From positions 124,001-188,000 of the forward strand of contig NZ_QMEK01000007.1 in NCBI RefSeq assembly GCF_003390845.1: a DNA stretch of 64,000 nt. Direction: 5' to 3'. The translations under genes and the position numbers were made by a program. Within the stretch, counting starts at the first letter, position 1, and the number at the start of each line of letters is the position of its first letter. Shown one piece after another: positions 16,543 through 26,098 of the stretch. Source of the DNA: Tropicimonas sp. IMCC34043. GTDB lineage: Bacteria; Pseudomonadota; Alphaproteobacteria; Rhodobacterales; Rhodobacteraceae. The notes beneath the pieces were generated by a model, which worked only from the letters and a program-made list of their open reading frames with translations, searched no databases and was not told the origin of the DNA.

Positions 16543-16580
16543 CAAAAGGCCGGCGCAGGCGGGGATGCCTGCGCCGGCCG
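16543..16580 (-). terminator. Rho-independent terminator of the TRAP operon
   Basis: The 13-bp arms at 16548-16560 and 16567-16579 are perfectly complementary around a 6-base loop. On the minus strand they are followed by a short T run (complement of 16544-16547). It ends dctM transcription before the epimerase gene. Confidence 0.8.
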
Positions 16581-16597
16581 AAGTCAATTGCCGGGGA

Positions 16598-18031
16598 TCA
16601 TTTCAGGATCAGTTCCGGCCCCATGAAGGTTGTCGGCAGCCAGGTCGAGATCACCGGCACGTAGGTCACGATGATCAGGAAGATCACCAGGATGCCAAGC
16701 CATGGCAGGGCCGCGCGCACCACGTCCATCATCGGCATGCTGGCAACCGAGGACGTGACGAAGAGGTTCAGACCGACCGGCGGCGTGATCATCCCGATTT
16801 CCATGTTGACCACCATGATGATGCCCAGATGGATCGGATCGATGCCAAGTTCGAGCGCGATCGGAAACACCAGCGGTGCCACGATGACGATCAGGCCCGA
16901 GGGCTCCATGAATTGCCCGCCGATAAGCAGAATTATGTTCACAGCGACCAGGAACATCACCGGCCCGAACCCGGCGCCCAGCAGTGCATTGGTGATCGCC
17001 TGCGGGATCTGTTCGTCGGTCAGCACATGCTTCAGGATCAGCGCGTTGGCGATGATGAACATCAGCATGATCGTGATCCGGCCGGATTCGAACAGCGCGT
17101 TCTTGGTGTCGCGGTGAAAGAACACGGTCAGCAGTGCCCATGGTTTCGACATCAGCGGGATCGGCCGGGTCGGCACCGCGGCCGCATTCAAACTGGCGGC
17201 GTCGGCGTCGGGATGGTGCGCGGTATAGGGATCGCTCGCGGCAAGCGGCCCCATGTCGCGATAGACGAAGTTGGCGATGAAGAAGGAATAGACCGCGGCG
17301 ACGGCGGCGGCTTCGGTCGGCGTGAAGACCCCGCCATAGATCCCGCCCAGGATGATGACGATCAGGAACAGGCCCCAGCCGGCCTCGCGGGCGGCGGTAA
17401 AGACCTCGCCCCAGCCGGCCCAGGGTTGCGACGGCAGGTTCTTGACCCGCGCCGCAATATAGATGCCGATCATCAGCATCACACCGGCCAGCAGCCCCGG
17501 AATGACACCGGCCAGAAACATCCGCCCGACCGAGACGTCGACCGAGGCCGCATAGACCACCATGACGATCGAGGGCGGGATCAGGATGCCGAGCGTGCCC
17601 GCGTTGCAGATGACCCCGGCGGCGAATTCCTTGGAATAGCCGACCTGGCGCATGCCGACGATACAGATCGAACCGATGGCGACGACGGTCGCGGGCGAGG
17701 ATCCCGAAAGGGCTGCGAACATCATGCAGGCAAAGACCGCGGCCATGGCAAGCCCGCCGCGGAAGTGGCCGACGCAGGCGATGGCAAAGCGGATGATCCG
17801 CTGCGCCACCCCGCCGGTAGACATGAAGGTCGAGGCGAGGATGAAGAACGGGATCGCGAGCAGCGTGTAGTGGCCCGAGAAGGCGTTGAACAACTGCTGG
17901 GCGATGGCGCCGAGCGAGGTGTCGGAAAACGCCAGCATGAACAGGATCGACGACAGCCCGAGGCTGACCGCGATGGGAACGCCGATCAGCATCATGCCGA
18001 TGATCAGCGCGAACAGAAGCACGATATCCAT
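16598..18031 (-). CDS. dctM: TRAP transporter large membrane subunit (DctM-like)
   Basis: The 477-residue polytopic membrane protein forms the ion-coupled transport channel of a tripartite ATP-independent periplasmic importer. Typical DctM stretches are ALSGSSPATVVAIGSI, NAGTLGILIPPSIVMVVYA, FTPTEAAAVAAVYSFF and the C-terminal MITPPVGLNLFV. A hydrophilic loop of about 50 residues (residues ~260-310) interrupts the middle. It lies three bases after dctQ and ends at a strong terminator. It uses an Na+ or H+ gradient, with substrate set by DctP. Confidence 0.92.
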   Translation of the reverse strand: MDIVLLFALIIGMMLIGVPIAVSLGLSSILFMLAFSDTSLGAIAQQLFNAFSGHYTLLAIPFFILASTFMSTGGVAQRIIRFAIACVGHFRGGLAMAAVFACMMFAALSGSSPATVVAIGSICIVGMRQVGYSKEFAAGVICNAGTLGILIPPSIVMVVYAASVDVSVGRMFLAGVIPGLLAGVMLMIGIYIAARVKNLPSQPWAGWGEVFTAAREAGWGLFLIVIILGGIYGGVFTPTEAAAVAAVYSFFIANFVYRDMGPLAASDPYTAHHPDADAASLNAAAVPTRPIPLMSKPWALLTVFFHRDTKNALFESGRITIMLMFIIANALILKHVLTDEQIPQAITNALLGAGFGPVMFLVAVNIILLIGGQFMEPSGLIVIVAPLVFPIALELGIDPIHLGIIMVVNMEIGMITPPVGLNLFVTSSVASMPMMDVVRAALPWLGILVIFLIIVTYVPVISTWLPTTFMGPELILK

Positions 18032-18034
18032 GGG

Positions 18035-18661
18035 TCAGTCCTCCAGATGCCGGCCGATGGCGGCTTCTTCGATCATTTCCTCGACCTCGTGGCTGGCGAT
18101 CAGCAGGCCGGCGCGGCCACGCCACACCTCCCAGGTCACCTGGCAAAAGCGGAAGGTCATCAGCGCCATGCCAAGCGGCAGCGCGGCATAGGGGATGAAG
18201 CGCGGCAGCTTCTCGTAGGCCTCGCCCTCGTTCAGGATCGGCTCGATGAAGCGCAGCCAGTTCGGCATCACGATGTCGTTGACCTCGTACCAGGCCTGCT
18301 TGCCGATGAAGGGCGACCAGTATTGCCAGGAGCCGATCAGCAGCAGCACCGAGAACAGGATGCAGAGCAGCCCCGAGATCACGGTCAGGATCCGCCGGGT
18401 GCCGGGACCGGTCATGTTGACCATGGCATCGACGCCGAGGTGGCCATAGATCTTGACGACATAAGAGGCGCCGATCAGCACCAGCCAGGCGAACAGGAAG
18501 ACCGTGGCCTCCAGTGCCCACAGGACATTGGCGTTGAAGACATAGCGCGCGACGACATTGGCGAAGGTGATGAGCGTCATGAGCCCGAGGAGGAGGGCAA
18601 TCAGCGTCTCCTCGATCTCGTTGACGACCCGTCCCACGGCCGTCTTCGGCTTGTTGGACAT
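18035..18661 (-). CDS. dctQ: TRAP transporter small membrane subunit (DctQ-like)
   Basis: The 208-residue protein has four hydrophobic helices, with ETLIALLLGLMTLITFANVVARYVF first and the LFAWLVLIGASYVVK helix second. This is the DctQ pattern, although it is longer than many because of an insert before the last helix. It partners DctM in the inner membrane. The start follows AAGGA. A GC-rich hairpin in the gap behind dctP may reduce its expression relative to the binding protein. Confidence 0.88.
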   Translation of the reverse strand: MSNKPKTAVGRVVNEIEETLIALLLGLMTLITFANVVARYVFNANVLWALEATVFLFAWLVLIGASYVVKIYGHLGVDAMVNMTGPGTRRILTVISGLLCILFSVLLLIGSWQYWSPFIGKQAWYEVNDIVMPNWLRFIEPILNEGEAYEKLPRFIPYAALPLGMALMTFRFCQVTWEVWRGRAGLLIASHEVEEMIEEAAIGRHLED

Positions 18662-18745
18662 CTGGGAAATCCTTTGGGTTGGGTGTCGGGTCAGGATCGC
18701 GGGGCCAGGGGGCAGACCTGCGGTGGCCAGACGGCGGGCTTGCGA

Positions 18746-18771
18746 CCGGCCGGCCCGACAGGGCCGACCGG
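18746..18771 (-). terminator. Hairpin between dctP and dctQ (attenuator or mRNA-stabilising element)
   Basis: CCGGCCGGCCC and GGGCCGACCGG pair over 11 positions with one mismatch around GACA. There is no T tract, so partial termination or 3'-end protection of the abundant binding-protein mRNA is more likely than full termination. Confidence 0.4.
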
Positions 18772-18795
18772 CTGGCCGAGCGCCGGAAAGGGCGC

Positions 18796-19806
18796 TCAGT
18801 TCGTCGGCGTCTCGTTGAAGGAAACCGCGGCCTCGATCACCTCTTCGCCGATCTGGTCGGAGAACTGCGCCCACACCGGCTTCATCGCATCGACCCATTC
18901 GGCGCGCTGCTCGGGCGTCAGGGTGCGCACTTCCGAGCCGGTCGCGATGATCGCCTGTTTCGATCCCTCCTCGACCTCGACCACGGCGGCGTTCCGCTCG
19001 GCCGTGACCTCGTCCATGATCGTCTTGATCTGGGCGCGCACGTCGTCGGGCAGGCCCTCCCACCAGTCGGTCGACACCACGACCATATAGTCGAGCACGC
19101 CGTGGTTGGTTTCGGTGGTGCCGTCCTGCACCTCGAAGAACTTCTGGCCATAGATGTTCGACCAGGTGTTTTCCTGCCCGTCGACCACGCCGGTCTGCAG
19201 CGCGCCATAGACCTCCGAGAACGCCATCTTCTGCGGGTTGGCGTCGATCGCCTCGAACTGCGCCTGCAGCACGTCGGATTGCTGGATGCGGAACTTCAGC
19301 CCCTTGGCGTCGGCGGGCACCAGCAGCGGCCGGTCGGCCGAAAGCTGTTTCATCCCCGAATGCCAATAGGCCAGCCCCTGCAGCCCCTTGCGCTGCATCG
19401 AATCGAGCAGCGCCTGCCCCTGTTCGGAATTCTGGAACCGGTCGACGGCGGGCATGTCGGCAAAGACGAACGGCAGATCGTAAAGCCGCAGCTTCTTGGT
19501 GAAGGTCTCGAATTTCGACAGCGAGGGCGCGGCCATCTGCACATCGCCCAGCAGCATCGCCTCGAGCACCTTGTCGTCGTCATAAAGCGTCGAGTTCGGG
19601 AACACCTCGACGCAGGCAATGCCGTCCATCTCGGTGTTGACGCGGTCGGCGAACAGCTGCGCGGCAATCCCCTTGGGGTGTTTGTCGGCATTGGTGACGT
19701 GGGCGAACTTGATCAAGATCTCGCCGTCGTCGCAGGCGGCAAGCACCGGCGCGGCGGAAAGGGCAAGCAGGCTGACGCCAGCGGCGAGAATGGGACGAAT
19801 GTTCAT
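18796..19806 (-). CDS. dctP: TRAP transporter periplasmic substrate-binding protein (DctP-like)
   Basis: The 336-residue protein has a Sec signal peptide (residues 1-23, ending SAAPVLA). The mature protein follows the DctP order: KFAHVTNADKHPKG near the start, LGDVQMAAPSLSKF, then GLKFRIQQSDVLQAQFEAIDANPQKMAFSEVYGALQTGVVDGQEN, which includes the family arginine that binds the carboxylate. It delivers an organic acid to DctQM. It is the first gene of the TRAP operon, directly downstream of dctBD. A C4-dicarboxylate is the default guess, though the neighbouring oxidoreductases also allow a sugar acid. Confidence 0.9.
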   Translation of the reverse strand: MNIRPILAAGVSLLALSAAPVLAACDDGEILIKFAHVTNADKHPKGIAAQLFADRVNTEMDGIACVEVFPNSTLYDDDKVLEAMLLGDVQMAAPSLSKFETFTKKLRLYDLPFVFADMPAVDRFQNSEQGQALLDSMQRKGLQGLAYWHSGMKQLSADRPLLVPADAKGLKFRIQQSDVLQAQFEAIDANPQKMAFSEVYGALQTGVVDGQENTWSNIYGQKFFEVQDGTTETNHGVLDYMVVVSTDWWEGLPDDVRAQIKTIMDEVTAERNAAVVEVEEGSKQAIIATGSEVRTLTPEQRAEWVDAMKPVWAQFSDQIGEEVIEAAVSFNETPTN

Positions 19807-19968
19807 GGAAATCCTCCGGTTCAGGTTGGTCGTTGTGCCCGCCTTCCGTCCGCTGACGCGGCGACTGCGGCGGGTCTGGGGGGCAGAAACCATCCGGGGG
19901 GTCAGCCTTGCAACCTGTGCAAGTCCGACATGCGAAATTGTTTTGGGTCAGAGGGACGCGAGGTTTCC

Positions 19969-20005
19969 GTTTCCACCCGCAGGCCGCCGGGACGTGGGTG
20001 GAAAC
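19969..20005. promoter_or_regulatory. Long dyad upstream of dctP, candidate DctD enhancer site
   Basis: GTTTCCACCC (19969-19978) and GGGTGGAAAC (19996-20005) are perfect 10-bp inverted arms 17 bases apart, lying 163-199 bases upstream of the dctP start and just after the dctD stop. Position and symmetry fit an upstream activator site. A hairpin ending dctBD is the alternative. I found no correctly spaced sigma-54 promoter between it and dctP. Confidence 0.4.
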
Positions 20006-20032
20006 GGGGACAGGCGCGGGCGCGCGCCGGGC

Positions 20033-21360
<1,328 letters not shown>

Positions 21361-21364
<4 letters not shown>

Positions 21365-23226
21365 TCCGCGGCCTCCCGCGCGCCCGCGTCCGCCTTGCGC
21401 AGCACGATCACGAACCGCGCACCGCCCTCTGTCCGGTTTTCGGCGCGCATGGTGCCGCCGAAATCGGTGACGATGTTGAAGCTGATCGACAGGCCAAGCC
21501 CCAGCCCCTTGCCGACATCCTTGGTGGTGAAGAACGGATCGAAGATCCGCGGCAGCACATCGGGCGGAATGCCCGGGCCATTGTCGTCGAAGGTGATGCT
21601 CACGCGGTCCCCGTCCGCAGTCACCGCAATGTCGATCCGGGGCCGGGTGTCTGGCGGCACGGCATCGAGCGTGTTGCCGACGAGGTTCATGAAGACATGT
21701 TGCAGCCGCACCTGCCCGCCCAGCACCCGGACACCCTCGGCACCCGTGATCGCGACCTCGGCCTCGGCCCGTTCGATCCGCCCCTGCAGCAGCGTCAGCG
21801 TCTCGGCGAAGGCATCGCTCAGCGCCACGGGGTCGACCTTGCCGTCCGAGCGGCGGGCAAAGCGGATCAGATGTTTGGACAGCTGGGCCATGCGTTCGGT
21901 CAGGCGCAGCACGCGGGCGAGGTTTTCGCGCGCCTTGTCGCCCGATCCCGCCTCGATAAAGGCGATGGCGTTCTCGGAATAGGTGCGCACGGCGGTCAGC
22001 GGCTGGTTGAACTCGTGGCTGAGGGCGGCCGACATCTGGCCAAGCGCGGCCAGCTTGCCGGCCTGGACCAGCTCGGCCTGGGCCTGCCGCAGGCTGGCCT
22101 CGGCGGCCTTGCGTTCGGCGACCTCGTCCAGAAGCCGCAGGTTTGCGGCACTCAGATCGGCGGTGCGTTCGGCAACCCGGCGTTCCAGCAGCAGCTGCGC
22201 GCGCTCGCGGTCGTGCAGGCGCTCCATCAGCCGGCGGCGGCGCTGCCCGAGCAGCGCGAGCAGGGCCGCCACCGTCAGAACGCCCGCCGCCGCGACAAAG
22301 GCCGCCGAGGTCAGCTGGGTGCGGATCGGCGCGATGTCGACCAGCATGTGCAGGGTCCAGCCCTCGGCCAGCATGGGCCGGGTGAGGTGCAGGAACTCGC
22401 CCCGCCGCTCGCCCGACCGGTCGGCGGGTGCGGACACAACCGGATGCGCCCCGCGCAGCCAGGATCCGGCGGCGGTGATCGGCACAGGCGTGATCCGGGT
22501 CAGATCGAACTGCCGCGTCTGTTCGATCCGGTCGCGGTCGCCGTTCGGGATCTCGCCAAGCGCGGTCAGCCGCAGCACCGGGTTGCCCGACAGGATCACG
22601 ACGCCCGCCCGATCGCTGACAAAGACCTGGTTGGTGCCAAGCCGCAGGTCCTGCTCCATCCCGGTCACGGGCACCTTCACCGCCACGACGCCAAGCGTGC
22701 CGGCCTCGCCGCGCACCGGCGCCGCAAAATAATATCCGCGCTCGCCCGAGGTGGTGCCAAGGCCGAAGAACCGGCCAAGCTGCCCGCCGATGGCATCCTC
22801 GAAATAGGGCCGGAAGGCAAAGTTCTGGCCGACGAAGCTGTCCGGGTCGGACCAGTTCGAGGCGGCGATGGTCGTGCCCGCGGCGTCCATGACATAGGTG
22901 TCGGCGGTGCCCGCCGCGGCGTTCCAGATCTCGAGCTCGCTGTTCAGCGCGGCGATGGCATCGGGGTCGGTCGGGTCCCAAAGGGCCGCGGCAAGGCGGG
23001 GATCGTGGGCATAGATCGGCGCAAGCACGCGGTAGCGGTCAAGCCAGGACCGCACCATCTCGGCGCTGAGCGCAAGCGACTCGTTGCCCTTCTCGACCAG
23101 TTCGCTGCGGTACTGGCGCGACAGCGTGGCATAGCCGAACAGCCCGGCAAGGATCAGGCCAAGCGCGGTGAGTGCGGCCAGCGCAAGACGGGGCCGGGTC
23201 GCGGTCTTTGGCCGGACATATTGCAT
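21361..23226 (-). CDS. dctB: DctB-like sensor histidine kinase
   Basis: The 621-residue inner-membrane sensor has two transmembrane segments (near residues 14-35 and ~275-300) that enclose a large periplasmic sensing domain (VGQNFAFRPYFEDAIGGQ..GERGYYFAAPV). A coiled-coil region follows, then an H box SHEFNQPLTAV and ATPase boxes NLVGNTLDA, DNGPGI and GKGLGLGLSIS. This is the DctB plan for sensing external carboxylates. Start 23226 (MQYVRPK) is preferred because it places the first membrane helix near the N-terminus. An in-frame start at 23301 is possible. It is coupled by ATGA to dctD. Confidence 0.88.
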
Positions 23227-23351
23227 GCGCGCCACCCCCCCCTGCGACGTTCCCCCCTTGCACGATGCGCCATCATGACATCGGCGGATGGGCGAGGCCA
23301 TAGTCAGGTTCGGGCGTGGCCCCGCGGTAGTTGCCGCCCGTAGCGACAGGC

Positions 23352-23960
23352 TTAGCCCCCGGTGCCCGGGGGGGCTGCCAGCCCGGCATCCTCGATCACC
23401 TCGCGGTCGGGCAGGTCGCGCAGGGATTGCAGATCGAAGGCGGCAAGAAAGGCGTCGGTGGTGACAAAGGTATAGGGGGCGCCGGGTCTGGGGCTGCGCG
23501 GGCCTGCGGCGATCAGATCGCGCTCGCGCAGCCGGCCGATCAGGTCGCGGCCGACCTCGCGGCCGAAGATTTCGGCCAGGGCTGCACGGGTGATCGGCTG
23601 GTTCCAGGCGATGGCGGCCAGCACCGCGGCGTCGAACTCGGACAGATCGAGCCCCTGCCCCTCGCCCGCCGCCGCGGCGTGGATCGCGGCGGCATAGGCG
23701 GGGCGGGTGCGAAACATCCAGCCGTCCGCGACGGCCACCACCTCATAGGGCCGCTCGGCCAGGTCGGCGCGCAGATCCTCGACCAGCAAATCGACATTGG
23801 CGCCCTGCCCCACCACCCGCGCCAGATCCTCGCGCGGCACCGGCCGGGGGGCGGCAAACAGCACCGCCTCGATCCGGCGCATCCATTCGCGCCAGCGCAG
23901 GCCCTGCGGCAGGTCGGCAAGCTCGCGGTCGAGATCCCCGGTCGGTCGGTTCCGCGCCAT
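23352..23960 (-). CDS. ScpB-family protein (SMC-ScpB chromosome-segregation type), paralogue without ScpA
   Basis: The 202-residue protein has two winged-helix units with the ScpB pattern: RRIEAVLFAAPRPVPREDLARVVG, LSEFDAAVLAAIAWNQPITRAALAEIFG, and a KTAP-like end GAPYTFVTTDAFLAAFDLQSLRDLP. Normal ScpB works with ScpA and SMC in condensing DNA. No scpA or smc is nearby, and the only partner is a DUF1403 gene two bases upstream. It is therefore probably an accessory paralogue with a specialised role, not the housekeeping copy. Confidence 0.82.
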   Translation of the reverse strand: MARNRPTGDLDRELADLPQGLRWREWMRRIEAVLFAAPRPVPREDLARVVGQGANVDLLVEDLRADLAERPYEVVAVADGWMFRTRPAYAAAIHAAAAGEGQGLDLSEFDAAVLAAIAWNQPITRAALAEIFGREVGRDLIGRLRERDLIAAGPRSPRPGAPYTFVTTDAFLAAFDLQSLRDLPDREVIEDAGLAAPPGTGG

Positions 23961-23962
23961 GC

Positions 23963-24892
23963 TCACAACCCGTAAAGCCGAAAGCTGGGCCGTCCGGTCA
24001 GCTCGCGCACCACGCCAAGCTCGACCAGACGGTCGCAAAGCCGCCGCGCCGCGCGGTCGGTCATCCGCAACGCACTGCCGCGGATGATCGGCGACAGCGC
24101 GACCGAGGGCGAAACCGCATCCTCGGTCAGAAACAGCAGCACCGCCGCGGCCGAGCCCTTGGCGCGCAGCTTCGGTTCGACCCGGGCCAGGCCCGCCGCG
24201 CGGCGGGCGAGATCCGCGGCCGTGCGGCAGGCCGCCAGCGCCGCGGCCGCGACCGCGCGGTGACATTCCGTCCGCAGCCCCTCGCCGCCCGCGCGCAGCG
24301 CCCGGCGTGGCAGCCCGGTGCCCAGCAGCGGCACGATCTGTGGCCAGCCAAGCGCCCGGGCCAGCACCGCGTCGGCAAGGATCAGCGCTGCCGCCTCCTC
24401 CCGCGGGTGATCGGCCAGCACCGTTTCGAGCATTGCCGCCGCCGCGGCGACCGGGCCGTCCGCCGTTGCCGTCAGCCCGTCCATTGCCCCCGTCAGGTGG
24501 TCGGGCAGGATCTCGGCCATCCGCGCCGTCCAGTCGCCGCGCAGCGGCAGGCCGACCGCCCGGCGCCAGAGCGCAAAGATCGTGCCCGCCGGTCCCGGCG
24601 TCTCGCCCGGCCGCAGCAGATGGATCTCGTCGCGCAGCTCTGCGATGCGTTCGGACCGGCCGGCGTGCCGGACGCAGGCCTCGGCCGCGGCCAGCGCCAG
24701 CCGGTCGCGCAGCAGCGCCTGTGGCAGGTCGCTCCGCGCCGTGGCGACCCAGGGGTGCAGCGCCGCGAGTGCAGCGCCGGAGCGGAAGGCAAGCGCTTCC
24801 AGCCCGTCGGCCGCCGATCCGGGCGCAATCCAGCCGGGCGCCCTGGCATCGAGTGCGGTGTCGTCGAGCGGGATGGACCGGTTCTGGATCAT
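23963..24892 (-). CDS. DUF1403-family protein
   Basis: The 309-residue Ala/Arg/Leu-rich and mostly helical protein is recognised as DUF1403, a family of unknown function. The C-terminal part (LRMTDRAARRLCDRLVELGVVRELTGRPSFRLYGL) reads like a winged-helix tail, which hints at nucleic-acid or protein contact. In this window it forms a tight two-gene unit with the ScpB paralogue (two-base gap). The N-terminus is unremarkable, with no signal peptide or membrane helix. No function is proposed beyond partnership with ScpB. Confidence 0.7.
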   Translation of the reverse strand: MIQNRSIPLDDTALDARAPGWIAPGSAADGLEALAFRSGAALAALHPWVATARSDLPQALLRDRLALAAAEACVRHAGRSERIAELRDEIHLLRPGETPGPAGTIFALWRRAVGLPLRGDWTARMAEILPDHLTGAMDGLTATADGPVAAAAAMLETVLADHPREEAAALILADAVLARALGWPQIVPLLGTGLPRRALRAGGEGLRTECHRAVAAAALAACRTAADLARRAAGLARVEPKLRAKGSAAAVLLFLTEDAVSPSVALSPIIRGSALRMTDRAARRLCDRLVELGVVRELTGRPSFRLYGL

Positions 24893-24964
24893 GGCCGAAA
24901 TCCTAGCGGCTTGCGGCGCTTTCGTCTATGCTCAAGCCATCAAACCGCCGCAGCGGATCGGCGC

Positions 24965-25765
24965 TCAGGGCGCCCTGTGGCCCGGCTCGCCCGGGGGGCT
25001 GCCGATGTCCGCAACGTGAACTTCGGTGCCGCAGGTGGTGCAGAACCGCGCCAGATCGGGGCCGAGCGGTTCGTCGGTAAAGAAATGGTGCACGTCGCGC
25101 AGCGAGGCGATCCTGACCGGCGCCACCCTTTCGAACTTCGTCGCGTCGGCGACAAGGCAGGTGCGGCGCGCCCGGGTGATGATGGTCTGGTTGACCCCGA
25201 CCTCCTGAATGTCGAAATCCAGCAGATCGCCGTCCTGATCCAGCGCCGAACAGCCGATCACGGCAAAGTCGAACTTGAACTGCTCGATGGTGCGCATGGT
25301 CAGCGCGCCGACCAGACCGCCGTCGGACCGCCGCAGGGTGCCGCCCGCGACAATGATGGTGACGTCAGGCTTTTCCTGCAGGATGTTCGCCACGTTCATG
25401 TTGTTGGTGACGATCAGCAGTTCGCGATGGTGCAACAGCGCCCGCGCCACCGCCTCGGTGCTGGTGCCGATGCCGAGAAACAGCGAGGAATTGTCGGGAA
25501 TGATCGCGGCGCAGCATTTCGCGATCGCCGATTTCGCCTCGGCGGCCAGATCGCGGCGGTCGCTATAGCCGATATTGGCGACGCCCGAGGGCAGGATCGC
25601 GCCGCCATGCACCCTTTCGAGCTTTCCCGCCTCGGCCAGTTCCGCCAGATCGCGGCGGATCGTCTGGACCGAGACGCCGAACCGTTCGGCCAGATTGTCG
25701 ACCGACACCTTCCCCTCGCGGCGGGCGAGATCGAGAATGTCGGGCTGGCGGAATGTCTGGGACAC
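24965..25765 (-). CDS. glpR: DeoR-family transcriptional regulator, glycerol-3-phosphate type
   Basis: The 266-residue protein has a DeoR helix-turn-helix at residues ~8-60 (VSVDNLAERFGVSVQTIRRDLAELAEAGKLERVHGGA) and a C-terminal sugar-phosphate sensor domain (FLGIGTSTEAVARAL, VAGGTLRRSDGGLVG). It is divergent from glpD, and the 333-base gap holds two sets of phased repeats. It probably represses the glp operon until glycerol-3-phosphate binds. Its C-terminal 30 residues contain a CTTCGTEV run, a possible but unproven metal site. Confidence 0.88.
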   Translation of the reverse strand: MSQTFRQPDILDLARREGKVSVDNLAERFGVSVQTIRRDLAELAEAGKLERVHGGAILPSGVANIGYSDRRDLAAEAKSAIAKCCAAIIPDNSSLFLGIGTSTEAVARALLHHRELLIVTNNMNVANILQEKPDVTIIVAGGTLRRSDGGLVGALTMRTIEQFKFDFAVIGCSALDQDGDLLDFDIQEVGVNQTIITRARRTCLVADATKFERVAPVRIASLRDVHHFFTDEPLGPDLARFCTTCGTEVHVADIGSPPGEPGHRAP

Positions 25766-25853
25766 CAGCGGCCTCCTTTTCCGGGCGAGTCTGACCGCAA
25801 CCGCGGATCAAGACAAGCGTCAACGGTTGATTCCATCCCAACCATGGCCCCGC

Positions 25854-25870
25854 ATGATCGTTTATGATCG
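25854..25870. promoter_or_regulatory. Phased repeat near glpR start, candidate operator
   Basis: ATGATCG at 25854-25860 and again at 25864-25870, exactly 10 bp apart, with a further ATGATC at 25882. The array sits about 90 bases upstream of the glpR start. It may serve autoregulation. Confidence 0.4.
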
Positions 25871-26018
25871 AATTTGGTCCCATGATCCTCGTGCCGGTGG
25901 GTTTCCGCCACGATTCCTTGCATTTAGTGCCCGAAACACCTGATTTTCTGCGATTGCTCTGCGGCGTTGCAGCAAGTCACGTTTCTGCAGGTCGTTGGTT
26001 TATAACAACAAATTGTAG

Positions 26019-26036
26019 AACGAAAAGCAACGAAAA
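26019..26036. promoter_or_regulatory. Tandem 10-bp repeat upstream of glpD, candidate GlpR operator
   Basis: AACGAAAA occurs at 26019-26026 and 26029-26036. On the minus strand it reads TTTTCGTTgcTTTTCGTT, the kind of TTTCGTT tandem bound by several DeoR-family regulators. It lies in the AT-rich stretch 25960-26050, about 65 bases before the glpD start, where the promoter must be. Confidence 0.55.
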
Positions 26037-26098
26037 TACTTTGACACGATACGCGCATTATGGTTTCGTCACCGCACTCGCAAGGGGAGCTGGACCAG

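Noticed and set aside
19900-19930. Possible sigma-54 promoter before dctP (TTGCACAGGTTGCAA on the minus strand)
   Set aside because: The -24 and -12 style elements are about two bases too close and the GG of the -24 box is missing at the required distance.
23963-24892. DUF1403 protein as a diverged ScpA
   Set aside because: The position beside ScpB is suggestive, but I cannot see ScpA kleisin motifs at either end. It is kept as a hypothesis in the findings, not as an annotation.
26041-26065. TTGACA followed by TATGGT as a glpD promoter
   Set aside because: The spacer is only 12 bases, well below the usual 16-18, so the match is not a usable sigma-70 promoter.
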